NCBI GenBank assembly: GCA_020746835.1
Contig: JAGPNK010000006.1
Span: forward strand, 1,922,001-1,986,000
Direction: 5' to 3'
DNA length: 64,000 bases
Source of the DNA: Stachybotrys elegans
Lineage: Eukaryota > Ascomycota > Sordariomycetes > Hypocreales > Stachybotryaceae
Shown: in pieces, positions 10,244 to 21,643 of the stretch
Layout of the letters: every line of letters starts with the position of its first letter
How positions within the stretch are numbered: the first letter of the stretch is position 1
The notes under the pieces: model-generated
Seen by the model: the letters and a program-made list of their open reading frames with translations, nothing else
Database searches by the model: none
What the model was told of the DNA's origin: nothing
Program-made: the position numbers and the translations under genes

Positions 10244-11960
10244 TATATCATTGGTTGGGCCGAGGACAAAGAGTTTTTCTTCTTCCAGCTAGAGTCCATG
10301 CAATTCTGCTCTCACGGATTCGTCATGAGAGCATGGCTGTGTTGGCTAGTTCGTTTTCGGCTATAGGGAGGATGAGGGTTGGTTGCGGATGGCCGTGGGG
10401 AAGCAGGCTGGTTCTGATGCAAGATGTCTGTGAGCCGCGACAGGTATGGCCCTGGAGCAAGACTCAGCCTTGGGGTCACGCCGTGGTCTTATCGATAGGC
10501 CGCCAATATCACGTGATGATTGAGCTCTTGTCCATAGCTTATCTGGACGACGTCACCCGGTTATCTTGTGTGCCCTCCACCACCGGGGAACCAGCCCACC
10601 AGTTCTCCTGCCAGGGGTGAGATGACCTGCATATGGAAGCAAAGAAGCCTACATACGACCAGGGGCACACCGACCGGCACAAAAAAGGGGGTTTCTTCTT
10701 GTTATTTATTTTATTTTATTATTTGATTTTATTTTTGGTCTCTTTCCTTTTACTTTCAATTTTATTTTTTACTTCTTACTTTCCAACTTCCTTTTGGATG
10801 CAATTACTCTGTGGTGGGAGAGCTCCAAGGAGGCACTAGGGGACCTTGCCTTGGGAGAGACATTTTCTTTCCCCTCTGAGCTGGTTGCGGTTCTTGGTCT
10901 CGTTGCCAAACGTATCTCTACCTATCAAGTACCTGGTACTTTGCACAGGGGCGTTGAAGCTAATGTACCTTTAACGTCCCCGCGGCATTGATGCGGGCAC
11001 ACTCACCCCAAAGGTAGGTACTGAGAAATGGGATGCGACCCTCCCCAGATTCGCCTGCTGCTTCGGATATGCATCATCTGCTTGTCGCGTTGTCATGTTG
11101 TCATGTGGCAATCTCAGTCTCGAGCTCCAACTGACCCAGCCACGCTCAAGGGGAGACGTGATTGTGTCGTCTAACTTACCCAGCTGCCCACTCTTAGACA
11201 ACATGCATGAGGAAGTGAATACCCTCAGTGAGAAGCTCAAGCTCAAGCTCACCAGTGAGGGGAGAAGGGGCCGTGTTGTCAATTTGTGCTTCCAAGCGAG
11301 TTATGTCTGTCAACAGCCTAGCCCGCCAAGAGCGGTTGCAATGCATTGATCGTAGAACAAATGCTCTTTCCCATAGCAAAATGAGGGGGCCAAGCCGCCT
11401 CGTCTCTAAACATCTCTCGCCATTGTCGTGTAGCAGGAATAGTAGCCAAGCCCCCACTGCTTTCTCAGCAGTTCATCCAGGGATCTGGCCTTTCTTTTTC
11501 GCTTCCCTCTACCAAGATGCGTTGACACAAAACAACGAACCACGCCAAGTGGAACGACGCTGTCAAGGTAAGATACGGCCACCCCAAATCGTGAGACATG
11601 ACCCAATATATCAGCCATTGCAAGGCCCTGAAACTTGCCGTGTACCGTGTTATGCCGCCTTGTACCCGCCCGCTTCGCCTTTTTTTGGTTTCTCAAGTCT
11701 CGCCCAAGTCTATCGTGTATCCAGCCGACAACGCCATAGCTCGAATGCAAAACAAGCCCTCGTCGAGGAGGGCAAGATGAGTCATGGAGGGGTTTGTTAG
11801 CTCAAAGGGCAATAAATCCCAACCGGTTGACGGCATCTTTGAATAAATAGGTAAGGGGGAAAAAAGCATCATCGCAGAAAAAGAAAACATAATTCAGGGA
11901 AGGGGATGAACCAATGAAGCGACCATAAATCAGGTGCCACGCGCAGAAAACAGACGTAAG
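10244..11960. other. intergenic: LSM1 promoter and Nudix gene 3' region
   Basis: 1.7 kb, with a T-rich block at 10695-10790 and TACCT-type motifs near 10925-10945 and 11010. Frames of up to 190 codons occur on both strands but overlap one another and resemble nothing. No gene seen. Confidence 0.45.
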
Positions 11961-12728
11961 TTAGGTTCGGTTCATAGTAGATCGCTCCAACGCCTCCTGT
12001 AGCTCGGGTCGCGAGGCGAGGGCCTCCATGGCCTGGGCGTAGGTGAACCATTGGCGCTCACGCTTGTGCTTCTCGGGCCAGTCGTCCAGCTCGCTCAGCA
12101 CTGTTGCCTGGAAGAAGTAGTAACGGGCTCGGTCCTTTGAGGATTTGGGTGGGCGTTTCTCGTCAATGTTGCCGAGGTCGTAATCGACCTGGATGCTGAT
12201 GCCAGCCTCTTCCCAAGCCTCCCTGGTGGCAGCATCCTGGCACGTCTCGTCTGATTCCCATCCACCCTTGGGTAGAACCCAGCCTTTGCGGCGCGTGGAC
12301 TGTATAAGAAGAACGTAGTTGGAGTCGGAGGTCAGAGGTACGACACCTGCAACGAGTCGTTCACCTTTGGTGTTGTAACCTAACACAGACAATCCATGGT
12401 CAGTTGGACCCCGGTTGTATCCAACGGCATATGAAAGAAAGGGAGGAAGAAGGAAGCGTGTTCGCGCCGCTGTGTGCAAAGGGAAGCAAGACTGCGGGTG
12501 ATCAGGCATATATGCAACAGAGAAGGGGGGGGGACTACATGGAACAAAACGAAAAGAAACAACAGTGAAACAAGAGGCCCTACCAGGCAGCAGTAATTTG
12601 AGAGAGATGTGCGACAAGGAAAGCTCAACAGGTGCAAAGGGTCAAAGTCCAAACTCACGCTGCTTGCTCCTCCCGGTTCGAGACTGCATAGACCGACTGC
12701 TTGGACCAGCGCTACCGGAGCCAGACAT
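11961..12728 (-). CDS. DDP1: diphosphoinositol polyphosphate / diadenosine polyphosphate phosphohydrolase (Nudix, Ddp1/Aps1)
   Basis: Two exons on the minus strand, 12728-12659 and 12379-11961, giving 162 aa. Ddp1-type enzymes hydrolyse inositol pyrophosphates, Ap6A/Ap5A and polyphosphate. The Nudix box is complete: GG at its start, then E, and REAWEEAG with the metal-binding glutamates, in the order Gx5Ex7REUxEExGU. The N-terminal exon MSGSGSAGPSSRSMQSRTGR and the joint KQ-RYNTKGERLVAGVVPL match the fungal Aps1 family. The intron is 279 nt, long for this window. I could not exclude a tiny extra exon, but the frame closes without one. Downstream the sequence has WVLPKGGWES and ends after the conserved W-F helix. 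Confidence 0.9.
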
Positions 12729-15700
12729 GATCTTGGCTGTGTCGGTGCAAGCTGATGGGGTGGCAAAGAGTGATCTGTAGCTGCTCTGCTCTGCTTCTGG
12801 CTTCTGACTCGTGGCTTTTCGTTTCTGCCTCGTCCTGGTAGAAAGGAAGGACAGAGGGCGGCAGGAAGATGGAGAGAGGTGAGAAGGGAGGAAACGAAGG
12901 TATGTCCCCCGGTGGAGGGGCTGCTGCAGGCAGACTAGGTGGCTCAATTCACACCACAACTCATGATCGTCCTGAGAGAAAAAAAGGAAGCTGAACAAGT
13001 TGGTCTGCTCGGATGAGAGGAGGAGGCCCCTGGCGTTCCCGGATACCGGGGACGGTGATTTGACGTGCAAGGGGGAAGAGAGAATAGAGGCACAAGACCA
13101 GGAAGCTTCCAGGGCGGCTTTAAAAAAAAGTAAGGCGGTGCGGTGCTTAGTTGGACCTGGGCCCGATAGCAGCTTAGTCGCGGGGCGCAAAATATTGGCA
13201 AACTTTTGAGTGGACCCGCCCCTTCAAGGCCAAAGGTAAGAGGTAAAGATGGAAAGAGCGAGCCTGCAGCCTAAGGGGAGAGGCTTCCCTCCTTCTCTTT
13301 GTCTGGAATCGGCACTAAAGGGAGGTGGCAGGAGGTATCGATGAATGCACAAGCAGTCCTGGCAGCCTCGTAGCACCCAGGCAAGCCAGGTTTGTCTCTG
13401 CGCCGTTCAAGTACAAATAGGTACTTTGTATTCTTTAGGTAGGGTGGGACGATGACGGGGGGGGTTCGCGTGCTGTGCTTTGCTTTGCTTTGCTTTGCTT
13501 TGCGTTTGTCGAGGCGGTTTTCGGTGTCTCTGAGTCAATCACCACATTCAGATCAGCGCGTGTCCGAGGAATGGGATTTGAACCAAACAGGGTCGTAGAG
13601 GGGTGTAATACAGCAGCTGATTGGATGCTCGCTGCGAGGAACACCAAACGCCGACAAAGCAGGTAGGTAGGTAATCAAGAACCGAGGCAGGGTATGTATA
13701 ACAGGATGTAATAGATGTGGATGTGCAGCTGTGCTCCTCGAAGCCAGAGTCCCAGAGCTGTACGTAAAGTCCAAAGACGCAAAAGAGGCTGGATGCTCTA
13801 GCAAATCAGAACGCAGTGGGATGTCCTGTGCCATAGCAACAGGATGGAGGGGGGTTAAATATGGATAGAGAAGTGCCCGTTGACTTTATAGTCGGACTAC
13901 ATTGATCAAGCAAGGAAAAATAGAAGAAAATAAATTAGATAAATAAAATGCTTAAGCTTGGTCACCCGTTCTCGACCTAGGCAGATGCGAGGCACATGGA
14001 GCCCTTGAGGCAAGGATAGGCAGATTTCATTCCTCAGAAGCAACGCCGAGGAAGCGGGTAGATACTTCTGCCATGTCCGGCGGCATGGTGAGCTGGTATT
14101 GGCCACCACCATTCATAAAGGCATGAGACAACTTACCTCTTACCCACTTACCTCGTGAGCCCCGTGAGCCGATTGCCCAGTCACCCGGCGAGTTGGATAC
14201 TTCGAGACTCGCTGAAAAGACACCTTGGCCCTAGTACCCCCCAACACAAAGACGGAGCTACCCCTGTCTCTGCTCGGCGTTGGACCAAGATGAGGAGACG
14301 GGCGATGGCGAGACTATGCACTCAATCACTTGCATTCATCTCACGCCTGGCCCTGGGACTGACCTACCCCCACTGCGCAATTCAGGTACCGTGGTATGAA
14401 CAACGAGTATTTCGCTTGCCTGCAGGTCGTGTGGACCAACATTTAATGTGGAATATGGTCTGCTGGTGCCAATGTTCCCAGCAGCAGTGTAGGGGAGAAG
14501 TATGGCGCTTACCAACACCTCCAGCACTCATGGGCGTATGCAACACGTGAAGCCTGCTTGGACAGCATCGATCCATTGGCCTGCCCTGCCCTGGGGATGT
14601 GCCTTGGCCTGCCCCATAGCGATGCAGTCTAGAGAATTTGAGACATGTCGAAGCTGAAGTCGTATCAGACGATGCCCAGCCGCCGCCGGCCCAAACCCTT
14701 GTAGACCAGTACTAAATACAGGGTCATTCATGCCGAGTGCCCCTCGTCCTCGAACCTTCCACCGAGACTCCACGAGTGATCGTGTTCTGCCTTATGGGTA
14801 CACACAAAGAGACTGGTGGTTTTTTTTTGGTTTTTTTTGGTTGGTTATGTAGTATCGTGGATCGTTTGTCGCGCTCTTCAGCACAGGTGGACTGAAGATG
14901 GAACGGCGAGCAACCGTCGCTCCGTGTGCGCACCAGCGCCACCACAATGCAACTGGGAAGTGATCTGATGATCAGTAGCCGTTGAGGACCTCAGCAAGGC
15001 GCCAGTAAGCGTCATAGTATAGATACTCGCGGCATTGGTCGGGAGCTCCCGGCTGCTGAACGCTGGAGGGTGCAAACCCGTTGAGGGCAGGATACTGGTG
15101 TGGGGTCAAGGTCTTTTAACCCGAGCTCGTGAAGTACCGGGAGCCATGCACCGCGATGATGCCTTAGACGGCTGGCCAGGATTCTTTGGCCAGATGAAGT
15201 GGCGAAGCCTGTCCTTGAAATCAGCTGATATCAGAACGGAAGCTCAGGATCCTTAACATGCTGAATTTGCCCACAGGGATCAAGAAGTGGGTGCTGGATT
15301 GACATAACGACGCCTCTTGAGTTGATGATCGAATATTGCTTTTAGATGTCCGTATGCCTGCCGGTAAACTCATGGGTTAGGCACCCAACCAGGGTGCTTG
15401 CAGGATTGGTAAATAGGAAATGTAATCTCTCAACCAGAGGGCGGGGTGCAAGACGAGGGAAGGTTCTTGGGTGCGAACCCCCATCCCATCGACAAGACGT
15501 GGGGTGAAGCTTCGTGTAAGGATGCCTGTGTGGGAAAGTGCGAAGTGGGATGGCCAGATTGAGGTACCTGTACTCATGGCAGGTACTAAGATACGTTGTG
15601 CCCTGTAACATTGATGAATACAGGACCAGATCAGTTGCACCTCTGCTAGGTTAGTAACCTACAGGTATGGAAGGTACCGCCTATGCAAGTTAGAGTCAGG

Positions 15701-16530
15701 TGTCTTCCACTGGGTTCTGGCGTGCTTCGCCATCTCATCAGTTTCAAAATACCACAACAACTGCATCAACACTGCCGTCCTTGCAGCCGCAACCTACGGA
15801 TACTTGTCAATGTGCTCGTTTGCCCCCGCACACCAGCGCTGCATCTACATGTCTTTGAAAGAAGAGACGCATCCATCCAGTTGTGGCTTAGCAAGTTTGT
15901 CCTGTGCTATCGCCGTTTGAGGGCCCTTGTCCCTGTCTCGTCCCTCGGACTGAATCCTTACGTGTTTGCTAGTCAACAGCTGGTTGCTAGATCCGAACCC
16001 CAGATCTCGATACAGACTGTCGTGTACCAGGAGGCTGTACACCAAAGAGCTTTCTCGTCGGCTCCGTCGTTTCTTAGCCACTAGTGATGTTGGAAGAAGC
16101 TGTCTCGATACGGCAGAACTGCTCACTCTCCAGCAACCGCCACCAGCTCCAGATTGCTGGATGCCTGATTCAAACCTCCCCGCCAGCCTGTCCGTCTCCG
16201 CTCAGCCACACTGCTGTACCCAAGTTCAACCTCGGATTCCGGCTTGAACTTGTCACGTACTCCCGCATCGCCCCGACGGTTGATCGCCACCATCAATTCC
16301 CCCACCTCTTCAGACTGAACACCACGCGGCCGACCAGTCAGTATAGGGTACCAATCATCAATACGGCTCATTCACAGCCAGTACCCATACCCATACCCAT
16401 GCGCAGGGCCTCGACTTGAACTGCAAGATTCGCTCACTCTGCCGGTTCCCTACGCAGTCCGTCATCCGCGCTACTGCCCCTCACTGCCTAGAGAGCCGCC
16501 GGCGGCACTGGCCACCTCATTAGATTCATC
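12729..16530. other. 3.8-kb divergent intergenic region
   Basis: This lies between the starts of the Nudix gene (-) and ATE1 (+). I see no protein that I can support. It contains a (GCTTT)5 microsatellite at 13477-13501, a T-rich tract near 14820-14840 and several TACCT/AGGTA motifs (13405-13445, 13660-13670, 15560-15595, 15640-15680). The last 400 bases before ATE1 are C/T-rich and probably serve as its leader. Confidence 0.5.
13477..13501 (+). repeat. (GCTTT)5 microsatellite
   Basis: Five perfect copies of a 5-base unit followed by a partial one. It lies in intergenic DNA. Confidence 0.9.
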
Positions 16531-18675
16531 ATGGACGCGAGGGGCATGCAGACCCCTGAGGATGCTTCTCTGGACTACGAATATTTATCTCCAATCGGTG
16601 AGTAATGATTTCGTCTCCCTTCCCTCCCACCCTCCAATTGCTTCGACACGTGCTGCTTCCCATGTCTACCGTTGGCTCTATCGCCTGTCCGCACCCACTT
16701 CCCCGTCCCCATCCACATCCACATGGTCGCTCCAAGCCGCCAGTCTGCCTCACATGCGATGCCGGCATGCGCTGCAATCTGCCCGACGCTTCGTCATCGT
16801 GGCCCGACATTACTGGCTGGCTTAGAGTGCATGAATGCATCTCATGGCCAAGGCATTTTCGCATCTGCAAGGGCGGAAGTTGTTGCTGCACCCATCATGA
16901 TGGTTGACATCTGCGCCCCAGCCCTTGTACCAATGCAAACACGCAACTCACGCAGACCAATGAAAACGGTTCTTGCCATCATGCCTGCCACTCGCCTAAG
17001 TGGCTAAGGTGTTGCTATGGAACTCTGCCTTTGATGCTTGAGTTGTGCCTCAATACGAGCACAAAAGGGCTTATTAAATGCTTTGCCATGAGCCATTGCC
17101 TCCTGGATGTTGCCGCTAGTTGTAGAGATAAGATTGCTAACAATCCCACCAGGCTACTCTAGGTCCTCTCATTGCGGTTATTGCGGTTCCAATGGCCAAA
17201 GTCAGTCTAGACGTGAATGCCCTCCTTTCCTTTGAGTCCTCATTAGTCTCCTGGCTCCGTGTTAGGGTGTCAACTCACCCAACCCATGCCAGAACACGAA
17301 ACGAGGGAGCGGCTCTAGATCGGCTCCCCTTTCGCTCTGATGCTCACTCTTCTGCCATGTCCTCCGTTGCGGACACCCGAATAATTTGAGGCTTTGGTTA
17401 TAGACGGCTAACAACAATGGCTTGTCAGGCTATTCCTACTACGCCAATGCTTCCTCGTTGAGCGCCGCCTTCTACAAGAAGCTATTGGATAGAAGCTGGA
17501 GGCGTTCAGGTAAACTCTTGTATCGTCCTGATCAGAGAAGGTCATGCTGCCCCCACTACACGATTCGACTGGACTCGAGCCGCTTCAAGCCATCCAGAGA
17601 CCAGCGACAGGTCGTCAACCGTTTCAACAAATATGTGATAGGGGATACCTACACAAAGGAGGCGGCTCGCCTGTACCCCATGACACGCGAGCAAGCTAGA
17701 CGACGCAACAACGAGTTTTGCCTGGCCGAGCGGATACACGAAGCTCAACATGACCACATAAAGACACCGCCCGAGCCAGAGCATAGACTGGAGGTGACCC
17801 TGGAGAGCAACGCATTCACCGAGGAGAAGTTTCTCGTCTACTCCAATTACCAGCAGCGTGTCCATCATGAGCCCCTGCACGAAATCACCCGGCAAGCTTT
17901 CAGGCGATTTCTGTGCAGCTCCCCATTGCGGCGCCAGGTCGTAGATGCTCCAGACGGCCGTAAGCAACGCCTCGGCTCCTATCATCAGTGTTACAGACTG
18001 GATGGGAAACTCGTTGCGGTGGGAGTGCTCGATCTGCTACCAAACTGTGTTAGCTCGGTCTATTTTCTCTATGACGAGGCGATTCACAAGTTTTCTCCAG
18101 GCAAGCTGAGCGCTGTGTACGAGATCGCCCTAGCAGCCGAAGAGGGCTATGGTTGGTGGTATCCTGGCTTCTATATCCACAGCTGTCCCAAGATGCGCTA
18201 CAAGCTCGATTACTCCCCTCAGGAGATCCTGGATCCCATTGCCCTGAGGTGGGATCCTCTGGACTCTGGCGTATTGAGCCTTCTCGACAGCAAGCCCTTT
18301 GTCAGCCTGGCGGAGGAGCGCGATGCTGGGGCCTCCGGCAAGGATGGAACACCCCAAAAGCAAGCTATGGCCTCTTATCATGAAGACGACGCCATGACTG
18401 ACGATAGCGATGAAGAGAACGGCCAGTCAATCTTCAGGATGAAGCTGCCTGGCATAACCCCACTGTCGGAGATAGAGGTGTTGGATCTGGATCATATTCC
18501 CTTGATGCTACCTGGCCACCCTTTGCTCGAGACTTGCGACCTGGTCGACTGGGACAAGCAGAGCATCCACTCTTGGCCAGGAATCAAGCCCAGTGTTGCC
18601 GAGCTCGTGGCCGCGTTGGGTTCTGATTCTGCGACTTTGATCTGCCTAGATCTACGACGCCAGAGCCAAGCCTAG
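16531..18675 (+). CDS. ATE1: arginyl-tRNA--protein transferase (Ate1)
   Basis: Three exons, 16531-16597, 17153-17200 and 17429-18675, giving 453 aa. Ate1 moves Arg from Arg-tRNA to N-terminal Asp, Glu or oxidised Cys, making an N-degron. The middle exon of 48 nt encodes the family's Cys motif HCGYCGSNG, and the third begins YSYYANASSLSAAFYKKLLDR. The next cysteines occur in RRSCCPHYTIRLD. The C-terminal GNAT-like half has GKLVAVGVLDLLP, SSVYFLYD and the GWWYPGFYIHSCPKMRYK segment typical of Ate1. An acidic, Ser-rich insert (about residues 340-365) is species-variable. Intron 1 is 555 nt and intron 2 is 228 nt, unusually long here. Without the second exon the catalytic N-terminus would be lost, so the split is well supported. 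The start is the ATG giving MDARGMQTPEDASL. Confidence 0.92.
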
Positions 18676-18999
18676 GCTAACCAACCTCGCTTCGGGTTGG
18701 CCAGTAAAAGTGCTCACAAGAATACTTATAGCTCAAGCTCAGGTAGTAATTATATTGAACCCATTAGCAACCCAAGCAAGGAAGAATGAGTTACTGGTTG
18801 GTGGTCTTCGAGGTCATGCTCGGTGTAGTTATTTATCAGTGGGGCTTTGCACCCCACCGGATCTTATCGCTCACCTCGGTGAGAGTTTCTTGTCCCTCCA
18901 AAAATCTTGCGGCAGCCGATGCTAGACAGACGACGCCAAACAGCTCCATCCATATCTAAAAGTTCCGTTTCGCGACACGAATCCGCATCGGAAGCGGCC
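18676..18999. other. short intergenic region between ATE1 and RRP42
   Basis: 324 bases between two genes on the same strand. An ATG at 18907, in frame with RRP42, would add 31 Ser/Arg-rich residues. The start at 19000 (MATNQVLLSPAEL) fits the family better. Confidence 0.5.
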
Positions 19000-20103
19000 A
19001 TGGCGACAAATCAAGTCCTCCTCTCGCCTGCCGAGCTCGCATATCTCCACAGCTCTCTCTCGCTACGGCCACCAATTCGACCCGATGGTCGCACGCCGAC
19101 GCAATTCCGACCTCTGACGGCCGAGACGGGCATCTTACCTGGGACGAATGGCAGCGCGCGCGTATGCTTCTCCGACGGCACAGAGGCAATCGTGGGTGTC
19201 AAGGCCGAGATCGAAAAGTCGGTGGACAGCCTGGGCAGGGACGAGGCGGCGCAGACCCACGACGATGACAAGAAGAACCAGCCGAGGACTCGGGGTGACT
19301 GGCTGGAAATGGCAGTAGAGATACCTGGGCAGAGGGACGACGATGCGGCAACGATATTCCTGGCCGAGATGTTAAGGGAGTCGCTGCTTGCGGACGGCGA
19401 GTTTGCCAAGAAGCTCTGGATCAACAACCGCTTTCACTGGAGGCTCTACCTGGATGTGAGTTTGGGCGAAGGAGGTCGTCAACTACCGCATAGCTAATCA
19501 TGTTTTGACACGCAGGTTCTCTTAATATCACCGCCAATGTCATATCCCCTGCCGTTGCTCTCCCTGACGACCCACCTGGCACTTCTCTCAACTCGACTAC
19601 CCAAGCTCAAGTCCGAAGGCGATGAGGACCCCCTCTTCAACGACGACTGGGAGGCTTCCGAGCTGCTGTACCCACGCGAGGGTGCCGGCGCTGGATCAAG
19701 GCCACCCATCACATTGCTCGTGGTAACTGTTGGCGACAACATCATCTTTGATCCTGCCAAGGAAGAGCTTGCCGTCGCAGAGACGGCACTGGCTGTGTCG
19801 GTAGCAGAGGTGAGCGCGCAGGAGCCAAAGCAAGATACGCAAGTTGTTTCGAGCCGCTCCCTGCGGCTCCTGTCGGTACGGACCATCGACCCTCCCTCAA
19901 GGTTGACACCCCCGGGAGTGCCTAGCACGACCGCGAGCGGCTCGCAGGCCAAGACGCAGGGCCAGCCTGAAGAGGGAGTCTGGAAGGCGCCCCTGGGAGG
20001 AACAAAGTTCTCCGTCATGGATAGCATCATCCAGGCCGTCCTGGAGAAGGGTGGCGTTGCGGACGAGGTTTTGGATGGACTACGGGGTGTGGACTTGGCA
20101 TAA
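19000..20103 (+). CDS. RRP42: exosome core subunit Rrp42
   Basis: Two exons, 19000-19455 and 19516-20103, giving 347 aa. The intron is 60 nt (GTGAGT donor, CTAAT branch site, GCAG acceptor) and phase 0. Rrp42 is one of the six RNase-PH-fold subunits of the eukaryotic exosome ring, which is catalytically inactive and acts in 3' processing and decay of RNA in nucleus and cytoplasm. Typical features are the N-terminal LSPAELAYLHSSL, RPDGRTPTQFRPL (the RxDGR motif of the fold), GSARVCFSDGTEAIVGVKAE and the second half with VVTVGDNIIFDP. A 100-residue stretch between these two halves is acidic and variable. About 70 low-complexity residues also interrupt the C-terminal half (around SRLTPPGVPSTT). 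It converges with the mitochondrial one-TM gene 160 bp downstream. Confidence 0.9.
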
Positions 20104-20262
20104 CATGCAACTTTTCAAGAGCGGGCAAGGACAATGACGGGAGAATCACATGTTGAGATGTTACCATATGATACCTAATGTACAAGCTGCCGCTACGAGC
20201 CGTGGCATGCAGTCGCTGTCATCTTACACACAGACACTCCATTCCTTCTCTTCGCAGGGGGG

Positions 20263-21098
20263 TTAGAAGATGCCGAGCCACTTCTTGCGCTGCTGGGGCT
20301 GCTCACCCTCGACCTTGGGAGGGGGATCGAGGCCCAGAACCTGTGCCTCGAGCTCCGCATCCGTCTGGATGGGGGTGCCCTTGCCGAAGACGACGGAGAT
20401 GGGGTCCTTGACCTCGATGCCATGGCTCTTCATGTAGTACTTGCGCTTGGCGACGTCGTCGAGGTGCTGCATGCGCCGCTCGTACGTCTTGCGGCCCTTG
20501 TCCTCCTCGTGCATGACAATGACGTTCTTCCACTGGACGAAGAAGTACAGCGGATGGTTCCAGAGGTCGGAGATGGGGGGGACGAGGTCCTTGAAGGGCG
20601 AGTTGTAGGCGTAGTTCATGAAGAAGGTAGCAATGGCGAGGCTGAAGAGGGTACCCTGCGTAAAAGCCAATGTCAGTTTCTCCCGTTACGTAGGCTCAAC
20701 ATTACAAGATATATATATATATATATATATAAGAACAACCATACCAGCGTGATGCAGAGGTGCAGAGCCCGGCTGTGCCAGAACCAGTGCTGCCACGTCC
20801 CGGGGGGAGCCATGAGGCCCGGGTAATGCCTCGCCGCCTGGGCAGCCTTTTCCCCGGGGGTGAGCGTCGGGCCGTAGTGCTTGGGCAGGGCGTTCTTCTT
20901 GAGCCGCGAGCCGTGCGAGGGCGGGTTGAACTTGAGGGGCTTCTCGAGGACGATGGGCTTGTCCGGGCTGCTGCTGCCGCCGCCCGTGGACGCGAAGCGC
21001 ACGCCGACGGTGGGCGAGAGCGGCAGGCGGATGCCGCGCCACAGAGGGCTCTGCAGCGGCAGCAGGAAGCGCGGGATGACGGCCCTGCTCGACGCCAT
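20263..21098 (-). CDS. mitochondrial one-TM protein of unknown function (248 aa)
   Basis: Two exons on the minus strand, 21098-20745 and 20655-20263. The intron is 89 nt, phase 0, and contains an (AT)11 microsatellite. The N-terminus (MASSRAVIPRFLLPLQSPLWRG) is rich in Arg, Leu and Ser and lacks acids until past residue 40, so it should be a mitochondrial presequence. One hydrophobic helix crosses the exon joint (about residues 109-132: LHLCITLGTLFSLAIATFF). After it comes a charged, probably helical domain (HEEDKGRKTYERRMQHLDD, YYMKSHGIEVKD). It looks like a conserved fungal inner-membrane protein, but I cannot name a function. It shares a 545-bp divergent promoter with cytochrome c, suggesting joint control with respiration. 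Confidence 0.8.
20709..20730. repeat. (AT)11 microsatellite inside an intron
   Basis: A perfect AT dinucleotide run within the single intron of the mitochondrial one-TM gene, about 14 bases from the donor end. Confidence 0.95.
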
Positions 21099-21367
21099 GG
21101 TGGGAGGGGTTTTGCTCGGTGGGCTTTGGATGAATTCGGCGGCTGGCGGATTTTTTTTTGATTTTTTTTAGTACTTGTCGAAGCTGCCCAGGTTAGCAGC
21201 TATTCGCACCCACGATCGGACGACGAATTGGATGCCAAGACCCGGACGTGCCATGGCGCCACGTCTCCGAGCTTTTGCCGAGGTCGTGGCTGGAGGAACA
21301 GAAATTCCATCTCGCCGAATCCGAGATCACCCGGAACATCCTCGCCGTGTGTTCTGGGGACTATGTA

Positions 21368-21386
21368 ATTGGTCGCCGCTGATTGG
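21368..21386 (-). promoter_or_regulatory. pair of CCAAT boxes in a divergent promoter
   Basis: Two ATTGG pentamers (CCAAT on the minus strand) start at 21368 and 21382, 14 bp apart. They lie about 260 bp upstream of the cytochrome c ATG and 270 bp upstream of the ATG of the mitochondrial one-TM gene. The Hap2/3/5 (HapB/C/E) complex binds CCAAT and controls cytochrome c in fungi. Function at this site is inferred. Confidence 0.5.
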
Positions 21387-21643
21387 CCGGCCCGGCGGAG
21401 CCACAAGGTGGCTGAAAGGACCGCCCCCCTGGAAATCACCAGCCAACCTTTTCCGGCATGTTGTCATAAAAAGTTTCCTTGGATCTTGTTTTTTTTTTCT
21501 CATCCTACTCTCTTCCTTCCAACCTCGCTACCTCATTCTCTCAAAGGAAAACTCACCGTTCCCTTTGACCATTTCCAGGCCTCGCCTACGACGTACGACT
21601 TTCTTTAATATAGTTTAATCTCTTCACCCTCCTCTAATCCACA

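Noticed and set aside
13563..13582. tRNA B-box-like GGTTCAAATCC on the minus strand
   Set aside because: The flanking bases do not form a T stem, and no A box or acceptor stem is present at the proper distance.
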